In this document: positions 14,507 through 22,489 of the stretch, one piece after another
Layout: each line of letters opens with the position of its first letter
How positions within the stretch are numbered: the stretch's first letter is position 1
Source: an uncultured Oscillospiraceae bacterium
GTDB taxonomy: Bacteria; Bacillota; Clostridia; Oscillospirales; Acutalibacteraceae
Length of the DNA stretch: 22,489 nt
Reading direction: 5' to 3'
NCBI GenBank assembly: GCA_902492895.1
Contig: CABUNG010000037.1
Coordinates: forward strand, 1-22,489
Notes under the pieces: generated by a model
Told to the model about the DNA's origin: nothing
Database searches by the model: none
Seen by the model: the letters and a program-made list of their open reading frames with translations, nothing else
Made by a program: the position numbers and the translations under genes

Positions 14507-15399
14507 TGCGCACCCCCCACTTTCTCCACGAAAATTTCATGCAGGGAGGGCTCCCGGATATCGAACCGTTCCGGAAAGATCCCCTTGTCCACCATATCTT
14601 TGAGGAAGGCTTGAGCGGGGGCGTCCCCGTCGATTCCAAACTCCCAGCCCTCCGCCGTGGTCTCCAGCAAACGGAGTCCGTGCGCCCCGGCGAGGGAGAG
14701 GATATCCTCTTTGCAGGAAACGGACAGGTGGGTGTGGCCGTATCCCGCCTTGATCTCCCGGAGATTGCCCTTGAGAACCGTCCGTCCCCGGTCGAGCAGG
14801 ACGAGATCGCGGCAGTATTCCTCCACTGTCGACATCTGATGGCTGGACATGACAATGTATTTACCCGCGGCGATCAGCTCACCGATGACGCTTTTAAACA
14901 CATCGGTGTTGATCGGATCGAGACCGCTGAACGGTTCATCGAGAAAAATCAGCTCCGGATCGTGGATGACGGTCGCAATCAGCTGCACCTTCTGCTGGTT
15001 GCCCTTGGAGAGCTTCTCTGCGAGATAGGTCTTGTATTCAGTGATGCCCAGGCGCTCCAGCCAGCGGTCGGCCGCATCGGACGCCGCCTTGGCGGACATG
15101 CCGCGGAGCTCTCCGAAATACACGAGCTGTTCGTGCACCTTGACCTTGGGATAGATTCCCCGCTCCTCCGGCATATAGCCAAACCGCACGGTGTTCCGGT
15201 TCAGCGGTCCGCCGTTCCAGGTGATCTCCCCCTCGTCCCGGTTTAAAACCCCGAGTATCATTCGGATGGTCGTGGTCTTGCCGGCACCGTTTGTACCGAT
15301 CAGGCCGAACACGCCCGGCTCATCGATCGAAAAGCTGATGGCGTCCACCGCCTTTCGCTCCCCGAACGTCTTGCTCACGTTTTGGACAGACAATCCCAT
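14503..15399 (-). CDS. ABC transporter ATPase, NatA-like
   Basis: This 298-residue ATP-binding subunit has Walker A GTNGAGKTT (35-43), a Q-loop area at GYMPEERGIYP, signature LSKGNQQKV, Walker B LIFLDEP, D-loop SGLD and switch histidine in SSHQM. The C-terminal 70 or so residues form the accessory domain (DUF4162 type) common to NatA-like exporters. The GGGAGG at 15407-15412 on the complement lies seven bases from ATG at 15399. It is the first gene of a two-gene operon with a near-consensus promoter. Regulation by a hairpin in the leader is possible (15424-15439). Substrate unknown. Confidence 0.93.
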   Translation of the reverse strand: MGLSVQNVSKTFGERKAVDAISFSIDEPGVFGLIGTNGAGKTTTIRMILGVLNRDEGEITWNGGPLNRNTVRFGYMPEERGIYPKVKVHEQLVYFGELRGMSAKAASDAADRWLERLGITEYKTYLAEKLSKGNQQKVQLIATVIHDPELIFLDEPFSGLDPINTDVFKSVIGELIAAGKYIVMSSHQMSTVEEYCRDLVLLDRGRTVLKGNLREIKAGYGHTHLSVSCKEDILSLAGAHGLRLLETTAEGWEFGIDGDAPAQAFLKDMVDKGIFPERFDIREPSLHEIFVEKVGGAQ

Positions 15400-15423
15400 G
15401 GGCGAACCTCCCTTTCCTTGTAA

Positions 15424-15439
15424 ACCGGAGTCCTCCGGT
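15424..15439. promoter_or_regulatory. inverted repeat in the ABC operon leader
   Basis: ACCGGAG and CTCCGGT are 7-base arms around a 2-base centre, placed directly downstream of the promoter start site and upstream of the ribosome binding site. It could be a repressor operator or an RNA hairpin. Confidence 0.4.
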
Positions 15440-15449
15440 ATTCCTGTTC

Positions 15450-15478
15450 AGTATACCGGCCGGGGACCAGATTGTCAA
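15450..15478 (-). promoter_or_regulatory. near-consensus promoter for the ABC operon
   Basis: On the complement TTGACA (15478-15473) and TATACT (15455-15450) are spaced by 17 bases, the best sigma-A promoter in the window. It lies about 50 bases from the ATPase start. Confidence 0.85.
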
Positions 15479-15595
15479 CTGATTCACAAACCCGCATGGG
15501 GAGGCTGCACGCGCCCGCTTGACTGGATTTTTCTATGGCAGCCCACTCTCGACCGGAGTTTCTCAGCCGGACCCGCTCCGCTGACCCCAAAAAAC

Positions 15596-15631
15596 AACCG
15601 GGTATCCCCTGCTCATCGGGGACGCCCGGTT
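15596..15631 (-). terminator. terminator for the nadA-tcdA operon
   Basis: AACCGGG and CCCGGTT arms, with inner CCCC/GGGG pairing, are followed on the complement by TGTTTTTT. It lies 32 bases past the tcdA stop, so it ends that transcript. The stretch 15479-15595 holds nothing else evident. Confidence 0.75.
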
Positions 15632-15663
15632 TGTCTTTTTCATTCTATTGCCGGATGAGCGCC

Positions 15664-16383
15664 CTAGCGGATACCTGTGAGATCCCGCACCACGACGGAC
15701 GCAAGAAGATAGCCAGCCGCCGGCGGGACAAACGACACGCTCCCGGGAGTCTGGCGGCGGGCGGACCCGGCATCCGCCGGTTCGCCGAACAGCGGGGTCC
15801 GCGGCGGTTCCTCGGAATACACGACCTTGAGATGGAAAATCCTCCGCTTTTTCAGTTCTCTGCGCATGACACGCGCCAGCGGACAGACCCGGGTATCCGC
15901 AATATCGGACACCCGCAGGAGGGACGGATCGAGCTTGTTGCCCGTCCCCATACAGCTGATGAGCGGCACGCCCGCGTCCCTAGCCCGCTCCGCTAAGAGC
16001 AGCTTGGAGGTGACGGTATCGATCGCATCGACGATATAGGTATATTCCGACAGTTCCACCTCACCGGCGGTATCCGCCGCATAAAAAAGCGGGCGGGCGG
16101 TGACGGACGCCTCCGGATGGATATCCAGCAGCCGGTCCCGCATCACATCCGCCTTCAAACACCCGATCGTACTGTGCAGGGCGGCCAGCTGCCGATTCAG
16201 ATTGGTCAGAGCGACCCGGTCCGGGTCAAAGAGATCCAGGCGGCCGATCCCCGCGCGGCCGAGCGCTTCCGCCGCCGCACCGCCGACACCGCCGACACCG
16301 AAAACCGCTACCGAAGCGTTTTGGAGTCTGTCCATCGCCTCATCGCCGAGCAGCATCCGGGCACGGGAAAACGGATCTTCCAT
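15664..16383 (-). CDS. tcdA: tRNA threonylcarbamoyladenosine dehydratase
   Basis: This 239-residue E1-like enzyme belongs to the TcdA/CsdL (YgdL) family, which uses ATP to cyclise t6A at position 37 of ANN-decoding tRNAs into ct6A. Visible motifs are the nucleotide-binding VFGVGGVGG (28-35), LFDPDRVALTNLNRQ, KADV, YIVDAIDTVTSKLLL and PLISCMGTGNKLDPSLLRVSDI, all as in the ThiF/E1 fold. Length is close to the family norm. ATG at 16383 is preceded by AGGAAAGGAAG at 16391-16401. It lies 38 bases downstream of nadA and probably shares its transcript, with no functional link I know of. Confidence 0.92.
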   Translation of the reverse strand: MEDPFSRARMLLGDEAMDRLQNASVAVFGVGGVGGAAAEALGRAGIGRLDLFDPDRVALTNLNRQLAALHSTIGCLKADVMRDRLLDIHPEASVTARPLFYAADTAGEVELSEYTYIVDAIDTVTSKLLLAERARDAGVPLISCMGTGNKLDPSLLRVSDIADTRVCPLARVMRRELKKRRIFHLKVVYSEEPPRTPLFGEPADAGSARRQTPGSVSFVPPAAGYLLASVVVRDLTGIR

Positions 16384-16421
16384 CGACGTTCTTCCTTTCC
16401 TGCATCCGGCAAAGGATGCGA

Positions 16422-17357
16422 TTATCCCAGCCGGATCATCTCATCGATGCAGCGGCGGGCCAGACGCAGGGTATCGGCATCGAGGAGGATTTCGGATTCT
16501 GCGCGATCCGTTTCCCCCGCCAGCAGTGCATACACGTCCGCGAGCGTGGTGGCTTTCATATCCGGACAAATGAGGCGGGGGGTCAGCGGGTAAAAACGTT
16601 TCCCCGGACAGTCGTACTGCAGATGCTCCGCGATGCTGATCTCCGTCCCGATGAGGAATTCCCGATCCTCGCTTTTTTTGGCGTAATCCATGATGGCGGA
16701 GGTGGATCCAACAAATTCCGCCGCCTCTACCACCGTGGGTGAACACTCCGGATGGACCAGCAGCCGCGCCTCCGGATGGGCAGCCCTGGCCCAGCTGACG
16801 TCGTCGGCCGTCACGGCCCCATGGATCGGGCAGCCGCCCTGGAACAGCTCAATCTCTTTATCCGGCACCATAACCTGCACATAGTGGCCGAGATGGCAGT
16901 CCGGAATGAACAGAATCTTCTTCTGCGGCAGTCTGCGGACGATCTGGACCGCCGACGAGGAGGTGACGCAGACATCGCAGACGGTTTTCAGCGCCGCCGT
17001 CGTATTGACATAGGCCACCACCGGCACATCCGGATGCGCCTCTTTATAGCGCCGGACATCGTCGGGGGAAAACTGTTCGGCCATCGGACAGCCCGCCATC
17101 GGATTGGACAAATACACGGTTTTGTCTGGCGACAGTAGCTTCGCCGTTTCCGCCATGAAACGGACACCGCAGAGCAGAAGGGTTTTCTGCGGGGCCTGGC
17201 TGGCCATGACGCTCAGCTGGAACGAATCCCCCGTAAAATCGGCGACTTCCGCAATTTCACGCGCTTCATAACTGTGCGCCAATATGCAAACATCCTGTTC
17301 CTTTTTCAAGCTGCGAACGGCCTCTTGCATGTCCGCTATGTTGCGAGGCTCCACCAT
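16422..17357 (-). CDS. nadA: quinolinate synthase A
   Basis: This 311-residue cytosolic [4Fe-4S] enzyme condenses iminoaspartate with dihydroxyacetone phosphate to quinolinate in de novo NAD synthesis. The three cluster cysteines are in NPMAGCPMA (C90), HPECSP and LICPDMK. Substrate-binding ILAHSYEAREIAEVADFTGDS, VAYVNTTAALK and VTSSSAVQIV are also typical. I choose ATG at 17357, since AAAGGGTG at 17371-17364 precedes it; the longer GTG start at 17393 touches the -10 element and is rejected. nadB and nadC, its usual partners, are not in the window, so the iminoaspartate source is encoded elsewhere. Confidence 0.95.
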   Translation of the reverse strand: MVEPRNIADMQEAVRSLKKEQDVCILAHSYEAREIAEVADFTGDSFQLSVMASQAPQKTLLLCGVRFMAETAKLLSPDKTVYLSNPMAGCPMAEQFSPDDVRRYKEAHPDVPVVAYVNTTAALKTVCDVCVTSSSAVQIVRRLPQKKILFIPDCHLGHYVQVMVPDKEIELFQGGCPIHGAVTADDVSWARAAHPEARLLVHPECSPTVVEAAEFVGSTSAIMDYAKKSEDREFLIGTEISIAEHLQYDCPGKRFYPLTPRLICPDMKATTLADVYALLAGETDRAESEILLDADTLRLARRCIDEMIRLG

Positions 17358-17393
17358 ATGCGACACCCTTTCTGCTTCCTGTTTCTTGTGCAC

Positions 17394-17422
17394 AGTATAC
17401 CATATTTATCCGCCTGCAACAA
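17394..17422 (-). promoter_or_regulatory. promoter for nadA-tcdA
   Basis: On the complement TTGTTG (17422-17417) and TATACT (17399-17394) are 17 bases apart. A nested inverted repeat (CTGCAA 17414-17419 with TTGCAG 17451-17456, and AGGGC with GCCCT inside) covers the -35 region. TGTGTAATAATATCACA at 17511-17527 is a further imperfect palindrome. Confidence 0.6.
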
Positions 17423-17566
17423 GGGCCGGCTTTTCCATCAGCCCTCTCTTTTGCAGGATCGCGCCGCCAGCGGCTGTTTATCTTTTTGCAGCGTGCAGGC
17501 CTCCTTTTTATGTGTAATAATATCACAAAAGCAAAAATAGACTTGTGAATTAGACAAAAATAGTCC

Positions 17567-17595
17567 TTGAATTTTCCTAAATCATATAGTAATCT
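17567..17595 (+). promoter_or_regulatory. upstream promoter candidate for the YD-repeat gene
   Basis: TTGAAT and TAATCT are spaced by 17 bases in strongly AT-rich DNA about 175 bases before the gene start. Between 17528 and 17771 there is no gene, only this AT-rich promoter region and a leader I could not match to a known riboswitch. Confidence 0.45.
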
Positions 17596-17638
17596 TTAAC
17601 TATATTGTGGAATTTTGGTTAAATTTTCTTCTATTTAT

Positions 17639-17668
17639 TTGTATTTATATAGAATACGATGGTATAAA
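17639..17668 (+). promoter_or_regulatory. second promoter candidate for the YD-repeat gene
   Basis: TTGTAT at 17639-17644 and TATAAA at 17663-17668 are 18 bases apart, about 100 bases before the start codon. Tandem promoters are possible, or only one of the two is real. Confidence 0.4.
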
Positions 17669-17771
17669 AATTCTTTTACAGCTCAAGACAAAATGTGGTT
17701 TTTTATCACGCATCTTTAGGGTCTCCGCGGCACTGGAACAAAGAGGGTTGTTAACAGAAAGGATGGGTAAA

Positions 17772-20700
17772 ATGAAACGTTCAATCAAGCGCATGATGCG
17801 GTCGGTTGCCATAGCCAGTGTATTGTCCATGCTGATCTGCCTGATCCCGCAGGGCGCTATCAATCCCTTCCCCGAGGCGAACGCCGAAGCCTCTGCGTCG
17901 GCTGGGGAACCCGGTATTATCCGGGAAATCGTCGGCAAACGCACGGAAAACTCCAAAACCTTTCTGCGTGAAGACGGCTCTTATCTGGAGCTCGTCAGCT
18001 TTGCCCCGGTCCATTACCGGGACGAGAAACAGGAGTGGCAGGACATCGACAACACCTTGTCCGAACAGACGGAAAACGGCCAGACCGTCATCGCCAATCA
18101 GGCCGCGGGATATCGCGTGGAATTCCCCACCGGGTTGAGCGCGGAAAGCACGGTGACGATGAAAAAGGACGAGCATGCGCTCTCCTTCCGGCTTCTTGAG
18201 GCCAAGGGCCGTGTAAAAAACCAGCTGAAAAATCCCAAATCAGCCCGGGTGAGAAAGACCGACAGCCCTGGAGAACTCCTCGAGTTTGAAAAGAAGAGCA
18301 CCGCGGTCGTCTATCCAAACGTCCAGGACGGCACCACCATCCGGTACGATGTCCTCAGCAACCAGCTCAAGGAAAGCATCATACTGACAAAAAAGCCGGG
18401 CAAAGCCGTATCCTATACCTATGAGGTAACAGCCGAGGGTATGCTGGCGCAGCTACACGAAGACGGTTCCGTTGATTTTGTCAGCGAAGATACGGAGGAA
18501 TCTGTATTTCACATGCCCGCGCCCTTTATGTCGGACAGCGCTTCTATTCCTGTCTGCAGCGACGCCGTCGAGGTGGCGCTGGAGTCATCCGGCCGTGGCA
18601 TCTACCGCTTGACCTATACCCCTGACCCCGACTGGCTGTCCGACGAAGACCGGGTGTATCCGGTCACCATCGACCCCACCATGGAAGAGCAAAGCGTGGC
18701 GGCTCTGGACGGCACTTATACCCCCGAACAGATGCCGAATTACAACTATTATCCGAGCATGGGCACATGGATGTCCGCCGACATGGGCAATTTGGGCCGC
18801 ATCGATACCTACATCAAGTTTATGGGCCTGTCCAGAATACCCGAAAACATCCTGCTGAACAAAGCGACGCTCAATCTGTACTGCACGGATAAAAAAACGC
18901 GGAATTATGTGAAGGTACAGGAGCTGACCTCCAGCGTCGATCTGGCGACCGTCACCTACAACACAAAGCCATCCGTTTCCTCAGTTATCGAGGACTACGT
19001 GCCGATCCAGACCGGATGGAACGCCCTCGATGTCACCCACAGCCTCGGCCGCTGGTGGAGCGGTGAGACCGTCCACGGCTTCATGGTGCAGGCGGTCGGC
19101 ACCAAGGATCCGGTTTATTTTGTCTCCCGGGACGCCACCGGTGACAACGCCGCATACCGGCCCTATCTGGCCCTGACATATCAGCCCATGATCGGCTATG
19201 ACGAGACCGTCGATCACCACACCGTCGATATGGGCCGCGCGGGCACGGCCTCGATTGACGATGTGCGGGGATTCCTGACCGTCCGCCGCGACGATCTGTC
19301 CATTGATGGAAACCGGATGCCGGTCGAATACGGCATGGACTATCTGGGACTGGTGGAGACGTGGAGCCGCCGGTACAGCCATACGCTCTATCGCAGCCCC
19401 TCCTACTGGGGATACGAACTGCGCACCGACGACTATCATTTCGTTGCTTTTGAACTAGGCACGGATAACGCCAACGGATCGCGGGAAAATTACGGCTGGG
19501 TGCGGTATCCCGATCGGGACGGCCTGGGGTATGATCTCCTTCTGAACGACAACAGCTCCATCGGCCCCCGCGTCAAGACGCCGGACGGGACGACCCTTTG
19601 CTTCAACTGGAATCAAGTCCAGGTAAATGCCAACATCGCCAGAATCCTCCCAACCGAGCAGGATGAATCCAGTGCCATCGTCATCAACAGCACCTCGATC
19701 ACCGACGGCGCCGGGCGTGTCTACCAGCTTCCGGCCACTACCGGGGCTACACGCACCCTGATCTATAAAGGCAACGGCACGGCCGCCCTGCGCACCGTAA
19801 CCTATACCTATCAGGGGGATCACCTCACATCCGTACAGTATCCCGACGGCAAGTCCGTCTCCTATACCTATGACAGCGAGGACCGGCTCAAATCCGTCAC
19901 TGACGTGGACGGCCGCTCCTGGACGTTTACCTATGTTTCCGCATCGTCCTACCGCGTCAAAACCGTCACGTCCAAGGCCAGCGACGGTACGGTCGGCGAC
20001 ACTCTGTCTATTCGTTATGCTCTCGGCGTTACGACCTTTACCGACCAAAACGGACGCATGGAGATCAAACAGTACGACGCCAACGGAAAAACGACCGGAA
20101 TCCGGGATGAAAACGGGAACGCGGTCTATATGTCCTATGACGACAAACAGAAAAACAAGCTGATGGGATCGTCCGACATCCAGAAGACTGTCATCAATCT
20201 GCTGCCCAACCCCGGCGCCGAAGTCGCAAACGGCAGCCTGTATGACTGGACGGCCAACGCCGCATTAGGAAGCGGCGTCAACAGCAGCATCACCAACCTG
20301 GCCCGAAGCGGGAAATACGCCTTCTCTATGACTCGTCTGCAAGGCGCAACCTCGACAAATTTCTGGCTGCAGACCACCAAGACCCTCTCGGAAGGCGGAA
20401 GCTATACCCTATCCGGTTATATGGCTACGAGCGGCGTTCTGGGAGGCGACGGCGCAGGATTCCTGGTGGAAGTCTATAAAAACGGCTCCCTCCAGTCCAC
20501 CCGGTATGTCCAGGCCCCAGACGGCAGTTCGTCCGCTTCTGCCGATCCATGGCAGCGGCTGACCTGCACTTTCACCGCAGAGGCCGGATCATCGGTCAAG
20601 ATATCCGTCGGTTTCCAAGGCGGGTCGGGATCGATCCGGTTCGACGACATGCAGCTCGAAAAAGGAGATTCCGCGTCTGGATTCAACCTCGTGATGAACA

Positions 20701-22489
20701 GCGACGCCACCTTCGGCGATACGTCGGCATACCGCCCGTGGACATACGACAACGGCTGCAGCGTCACCGGTCTGGCCCAAAAGAATATGGATATCCCGCA
20801 CGCCTCCAAAACTGCCTTCTACATGCAGGGGGCGAGCACGGCCGACCGGACCATCTCCCAGCTCATCCGCCTTTGCGGCAAAGCCGGCGACAGCTTCACT
20901 GTCGGCGGATGGGCGAAAGCCGACGCGCTGCCCGTGACCGATTCCAACGGGCGCACCTTTGAAATTCAGGTGGTGGCTCCGAAATCGGACGGCACCATGG
21001 AAGTGCTGGGTGAAGCCAAATTCAGCTCCTTCATCCGGGACGCCCAGTTTGCCGCAGCCGGGTTCACCCTGAACCGGGACGTCGAAGAAGTCTACCTCCG
21101 CCTGCGCTATGACAAACAGATGAACTATGCGTATTTCGACGCCATACAGCTCTTCCGGGGCGAATTCATCCCCCAAACGACGCAGGAGGAGGACGCTGAC
21201 ACCCACGATGAATACGACGGCAAGGGCCGCGTCATCCGCTCGGGCGACGAAGGCGGCACCGTCATGGCCTATACCTACGACGACTTCGGCAATCCCCTGA
21301 CGGCCGACACTATCCGGGATGGGGAACGCATCCGGGACACCTATACCTACACCGCCTCCGGCAATTATACCGCGAGCCATACCGATCCTCTGGGGAACAC
21401 CACCACATACACCTATGATGAAAACCTCGGCACCCTGACGAGCATGACCGATCCCAAGGGTACCGTGACCACCTATACCTATGACAGCCTGCAGCGGATG
21501 CTCTCCGCCAGTTCGGGCGGCACCTCCATCTCCTATACCTACGACGGAGACCGGCTGACCGGTATCAACGCCGGCACAGCCTACACCTTCACCTATGACA
21601 AATGGGGCAATCAAAACGCTGTCAAGATCGGCAGCAATGTCCTCATGAGTCAAAGCTTCGACAGCCAAAATCGTCTGAAAACCATGGCATACGGCGGAAT
21701 CGGCCGCACATACGAATATGCCGACTCCGCGCATCCCGATCTCGTCACCTCAATTGTCGCAAACGAGCTCGGCACCCATCGCCTGTTCGCCTATGATTAC
21801 AACGAGGACGGCGTGCTCATTTCCCGGATCGACGATTACAGCGGCATCACCACCAAATACCGTGACGACGGCACGGTGGAGGAGTACCTGACCTCCACCA
21901 ACGCTCCGCTGCGCACCTGCCGCTATGACGAGGACGGCAATCTGGTCGAATCCATCGGCAGCCGCAGCTTTACCACACGGTATCTCGAGGATGCCAGCCA
22001 GGAGCGCAACGGCATCGCCTTCGGCAGCCTGCGGAGCGAAAAGCGCCACGACGGCTTCGACCGCGCCAAGGGGGTCGTGTTTTATAACGGCGATGATCCG
22101 GTCTATAAGCAGACCTTCACGTACAGGGATTCTATGGATTTCGGCACCAGTCAGGTGCTGGACACGTATAAACAGCAGTACGCAGGCGGCATGCGCAGCT
22201 ACACCTACGCATACGATGGAAATGGGAATATCACGCATATATCCCTTGACGGAACGCTGCAGAGCCGGTATACTTACGACGCACAGAACCAGCTGATCCG
22301 CGAGGACAACGCAGCGGCGGGCGAAACCACGGTTTATGCCTACGACAACGCGGGGAATCTCACCTCGAAAACAAGCTATCCCTACACCACGGAGGATACT
22401 CTCGGCACCGCGGCTTCGTCGGTTTCCTACGGATACGGCAATACCGCATGGAAGGATCAGCTCACGAGCTGGAACGGGCAGACCATCAC
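17772..22489 (+). CDS. large secreted YD/RHS-repeat protein, 3' end outside window
   Basis: This frame is open to the window edge: 1572 codons with no stop. It begins with a signal peptide (basic MKRSIKRMMR, hydrophobic core, cleavage likely near ANAEA at about residue 40). An N-terminal region contains PVHYRDEKQEWQDIDNTL. A DNRLRE-like module follows at about 323-472, and a short first YD-repeat block at about 672-722. Two carbohydrate-binding-like sandwich segments (about 810-970, starting NLLPNPGAE, and 971-1133, starting FNLVMNSDA) precede a long YD-repeat block (about 1147 to the end) with many TYTYD, FTYD and YEYADS units. This resembles WapA-type cell-surface or polymorphic-toxin proteins, whose C-terminal toxin tip and immunity gene would lie beyond the window. 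The start is supported by AGAAAGGATGGG just upstream. Adhesion or contact-dependent competition is inferred; the C-terminal part is needed to decide. Confidence 0.9.
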   Translation, partial: MKRSIKRMMRSVAIASVLSMLICLIPQGAINPFPEANAEASASAGEPGIIREIVGKRTENSKTFLREDGSYLELVSFAPVHYRDEKQEWQDIDNTLSEQTENGQTVIANQAAGYRVEFPTGLSAESTVTMKKDEHALSFRLLEAKGRVKNQLKNPKSARVRKTDSPGELLEFEKKSTAVVYPNVQDGTTIRYDVLSNQLKESIILTKKPGKAVSYTYEVTAEGMLAQLHEDGSVDFVSEDTEESVFHMPAPFMSDSASIPVCSDAVEVALESSGRGIYRLTYTPDPDWLSDEDRVYPVTIDPTMEEQSVAALDGTYTPEQMPNYNYYPSMGTWMSADMGNLGRIDTYIKFMGLSRIPENILLNKATLNLYCTDKKTRNYVKVQELTSSVDLATVTYNTKPSVSSVIEDYVPIQTGWNALDVTHSLGRWWSGETVHGFMVQAVGTKDPVYFVSRDATGDNAAYRPYLALTYQPMIGYDETVDHHTVDMGRAGTASIDDVRGFLTVRRDDLSIDGNRMPVEYGMDYLGLVETWSRRYSHTLYRSPSYWGYELRTDDYHFVAFELGTDNANGSRENYGWVRYPDRDGLGYDLLLNDNSSIGPRVKTPDGTTLCFNWNQVQVNANIARILPTEQDESSAIVINSTSITDGAGRVYQLPATTGATRTLIYKGNGTAALRTVTYTYQGDHLTSVQYPDGKSVSYTYDSEDRLKSVTDVDGRSWTFTYVSASSYRVKTVTSKASDGTVGDTLSIRYALGVTTFTDQNGRMEIKQYDANGKTTGIRDENGNAVYMSYDDKQKNKLMGSSDIQKTVINLLPNPGAEVANGSLYDWTANAALGSGVNSSITNLARSGKYAFSMTRLQGATSTNFWLQTTKTLSEGGSYTLSGYMATSGVLGGDGAGFLVEVYKNGSLQSTRYVQAPDGSSSASADPWQRLTCTFTAEAGSSVKISVGFQGGSGSIRFDDMQLEKGDSASGFNLVMNSDATFGDTSAYRPWTYDNGCSVTGLAQKNMDIPHASKTAFYMQGASTADRTISQLIRLCGKAGDSFTVGGWAKADALPVTDSNGRTFEIQVVAPKSDGTMEVLGEAKFSSFIRDAQFAAAGFTLNRDVEEVYLRLRYDKQMNYAYFDAIQLFRGEFIPQTTQEEDADTHDEYDGKGRVIRSGDEGGTVMAYTYDDFGNPLTADTIRDGERIRDTYTYTASGNYTASHTDPLGNTTTYTYDENLGTLTSMTDPKGTVTTYTYDSLQRMLSASSGGTSISYTYDGDRLTGINAGTAYTFTYDKWGNQNAVKIGSNVLMSQSFDSQNRLKTMAYGGIGRTYEYADSAHPDLVTSIVANELGTHRLFAYDYNEDGVLISRIDDYSGITTKYRDDGTVEEYLTSTNAPLRTCRYDEDGNLVESIGSRSFTTRYLEDASQERNGIAFGSLRSEKRHDGFDRAKGVVFYNGDDPVYKQTFTYRDSMDFGTSQVLDTYKQQYAGGMRSYTYAYDGNGNITHISLDGTLQSRYTYDAQNQLIREDNAAAGETTVYAYDNAGNLTSKTSYPYTTEDTLGTAASSVSYGYGNTAWKDQLTSWNGQTI

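Noticed and set aside
13148..14614. A 488-codon + strand frame across the ABC permease
   Set aside because: His/Arg/Gln-rich, low-complexity translation with no motif; the complement encodes a clear NatB-like permease coupled to its ATPase.
17660..17771. A possible cyclic-di-GMP or other riboswitch in the YD-gene leader
   Set aside because: I looked for the characteristic conserved core and did not find it.
18981..21734. Several long complement frames opposite the YD-repeat gene (18981-19439, 19455-20048, 20589-21734)
   Set aside because: They are antisense shadows of the repeat-rich + strand gene, with no family motif or ribosome binding site support.
19786..22489. Repeated TATACCTATGA-like DNA as a nucleotide tandem repeat or CRISPR
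   Set aside because: The repeats are codon-level copies of the TYTYD protein repeat, irregularly spaced, so they are explained by the YD-repeat gene.

Overview
The window looks like chromosomal DNA from a GC-rich, gut-type clostridial Firmicute, probably an Oscillospiraceae/Ruminococcaceae relative. This is inferred from strong AGGAGG-type ribosome binding sites, sigma-A-like promoters, a MecA adaptor, an Rnf-like cluster, an [FeFe] hydrogenase, NatAB-like ABC genes and a secreted YD-repeat protein. I see no rRNA, tRNA, CRISPR array, prophage or insertion sequence. A few AT-rich stretches (about 11700-11820, 12180-12480 and 17500-17770) contrast with the surrounding DNA.

Layout. Positions 1-821 carry rpe behind a good promoter. 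mecA (complement, to 823) converges on rpe with one base between them. From 1597 to 9132 there are eight co-directional, tightly spaced genes that look like one transcription unit: an Rnf-like module in the order C-D-E-A, a membrane-anchored DUF4015-like putative glycosidase, an amidohydrolase-family protein, a Cof-type HAD phosphatase and a VanZ-GtrA fusion. The unit ends in two terminator-like hairpins. On the complement, an [FeFe] hydrogenase-like protein with a TSCCCP motif is followed by a small [4Fe-4S] ferredoxin (10768-9287). Then come a cupin (11028-11444), a small Cys-rich protein (complement), two XRE-type regulators separated by a 400-base gene-poor stretch, a NatBA-like ABC exporter (complement, 15399-13253), the nadA-tcdA pair (complement, 17357-15664), and a very large secreted YD-repeat protein that starts at 17772 and runs off the right edge.

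The most interesting feature is the Rnf-like module. It keeps C, D, E and A but has no gene for the flavoprotein G or the iron-sulphur subunit B. By eye, three of the four cysteines that bind the intramembrane [2Fe-2S] cluster in RnfA/RnfE are replaced, the flavin-attachment motif of RnfD is degenerate, and the glycine-rich NADH/FMN loop of RnfC is lost. The two [4Fe-4S] motifs of RnfC and the membrane folds are intact, as is the translational coupling. It therefore looks like a maintained, divergent membrane complex that should not work as ordinary ferredoxin:NAD+ oxidoreductase, co-transcribed with envelope-type genes. Its function is unknown to me. Gene calls rest on reading motifs and family resemblance; no database search was possible.
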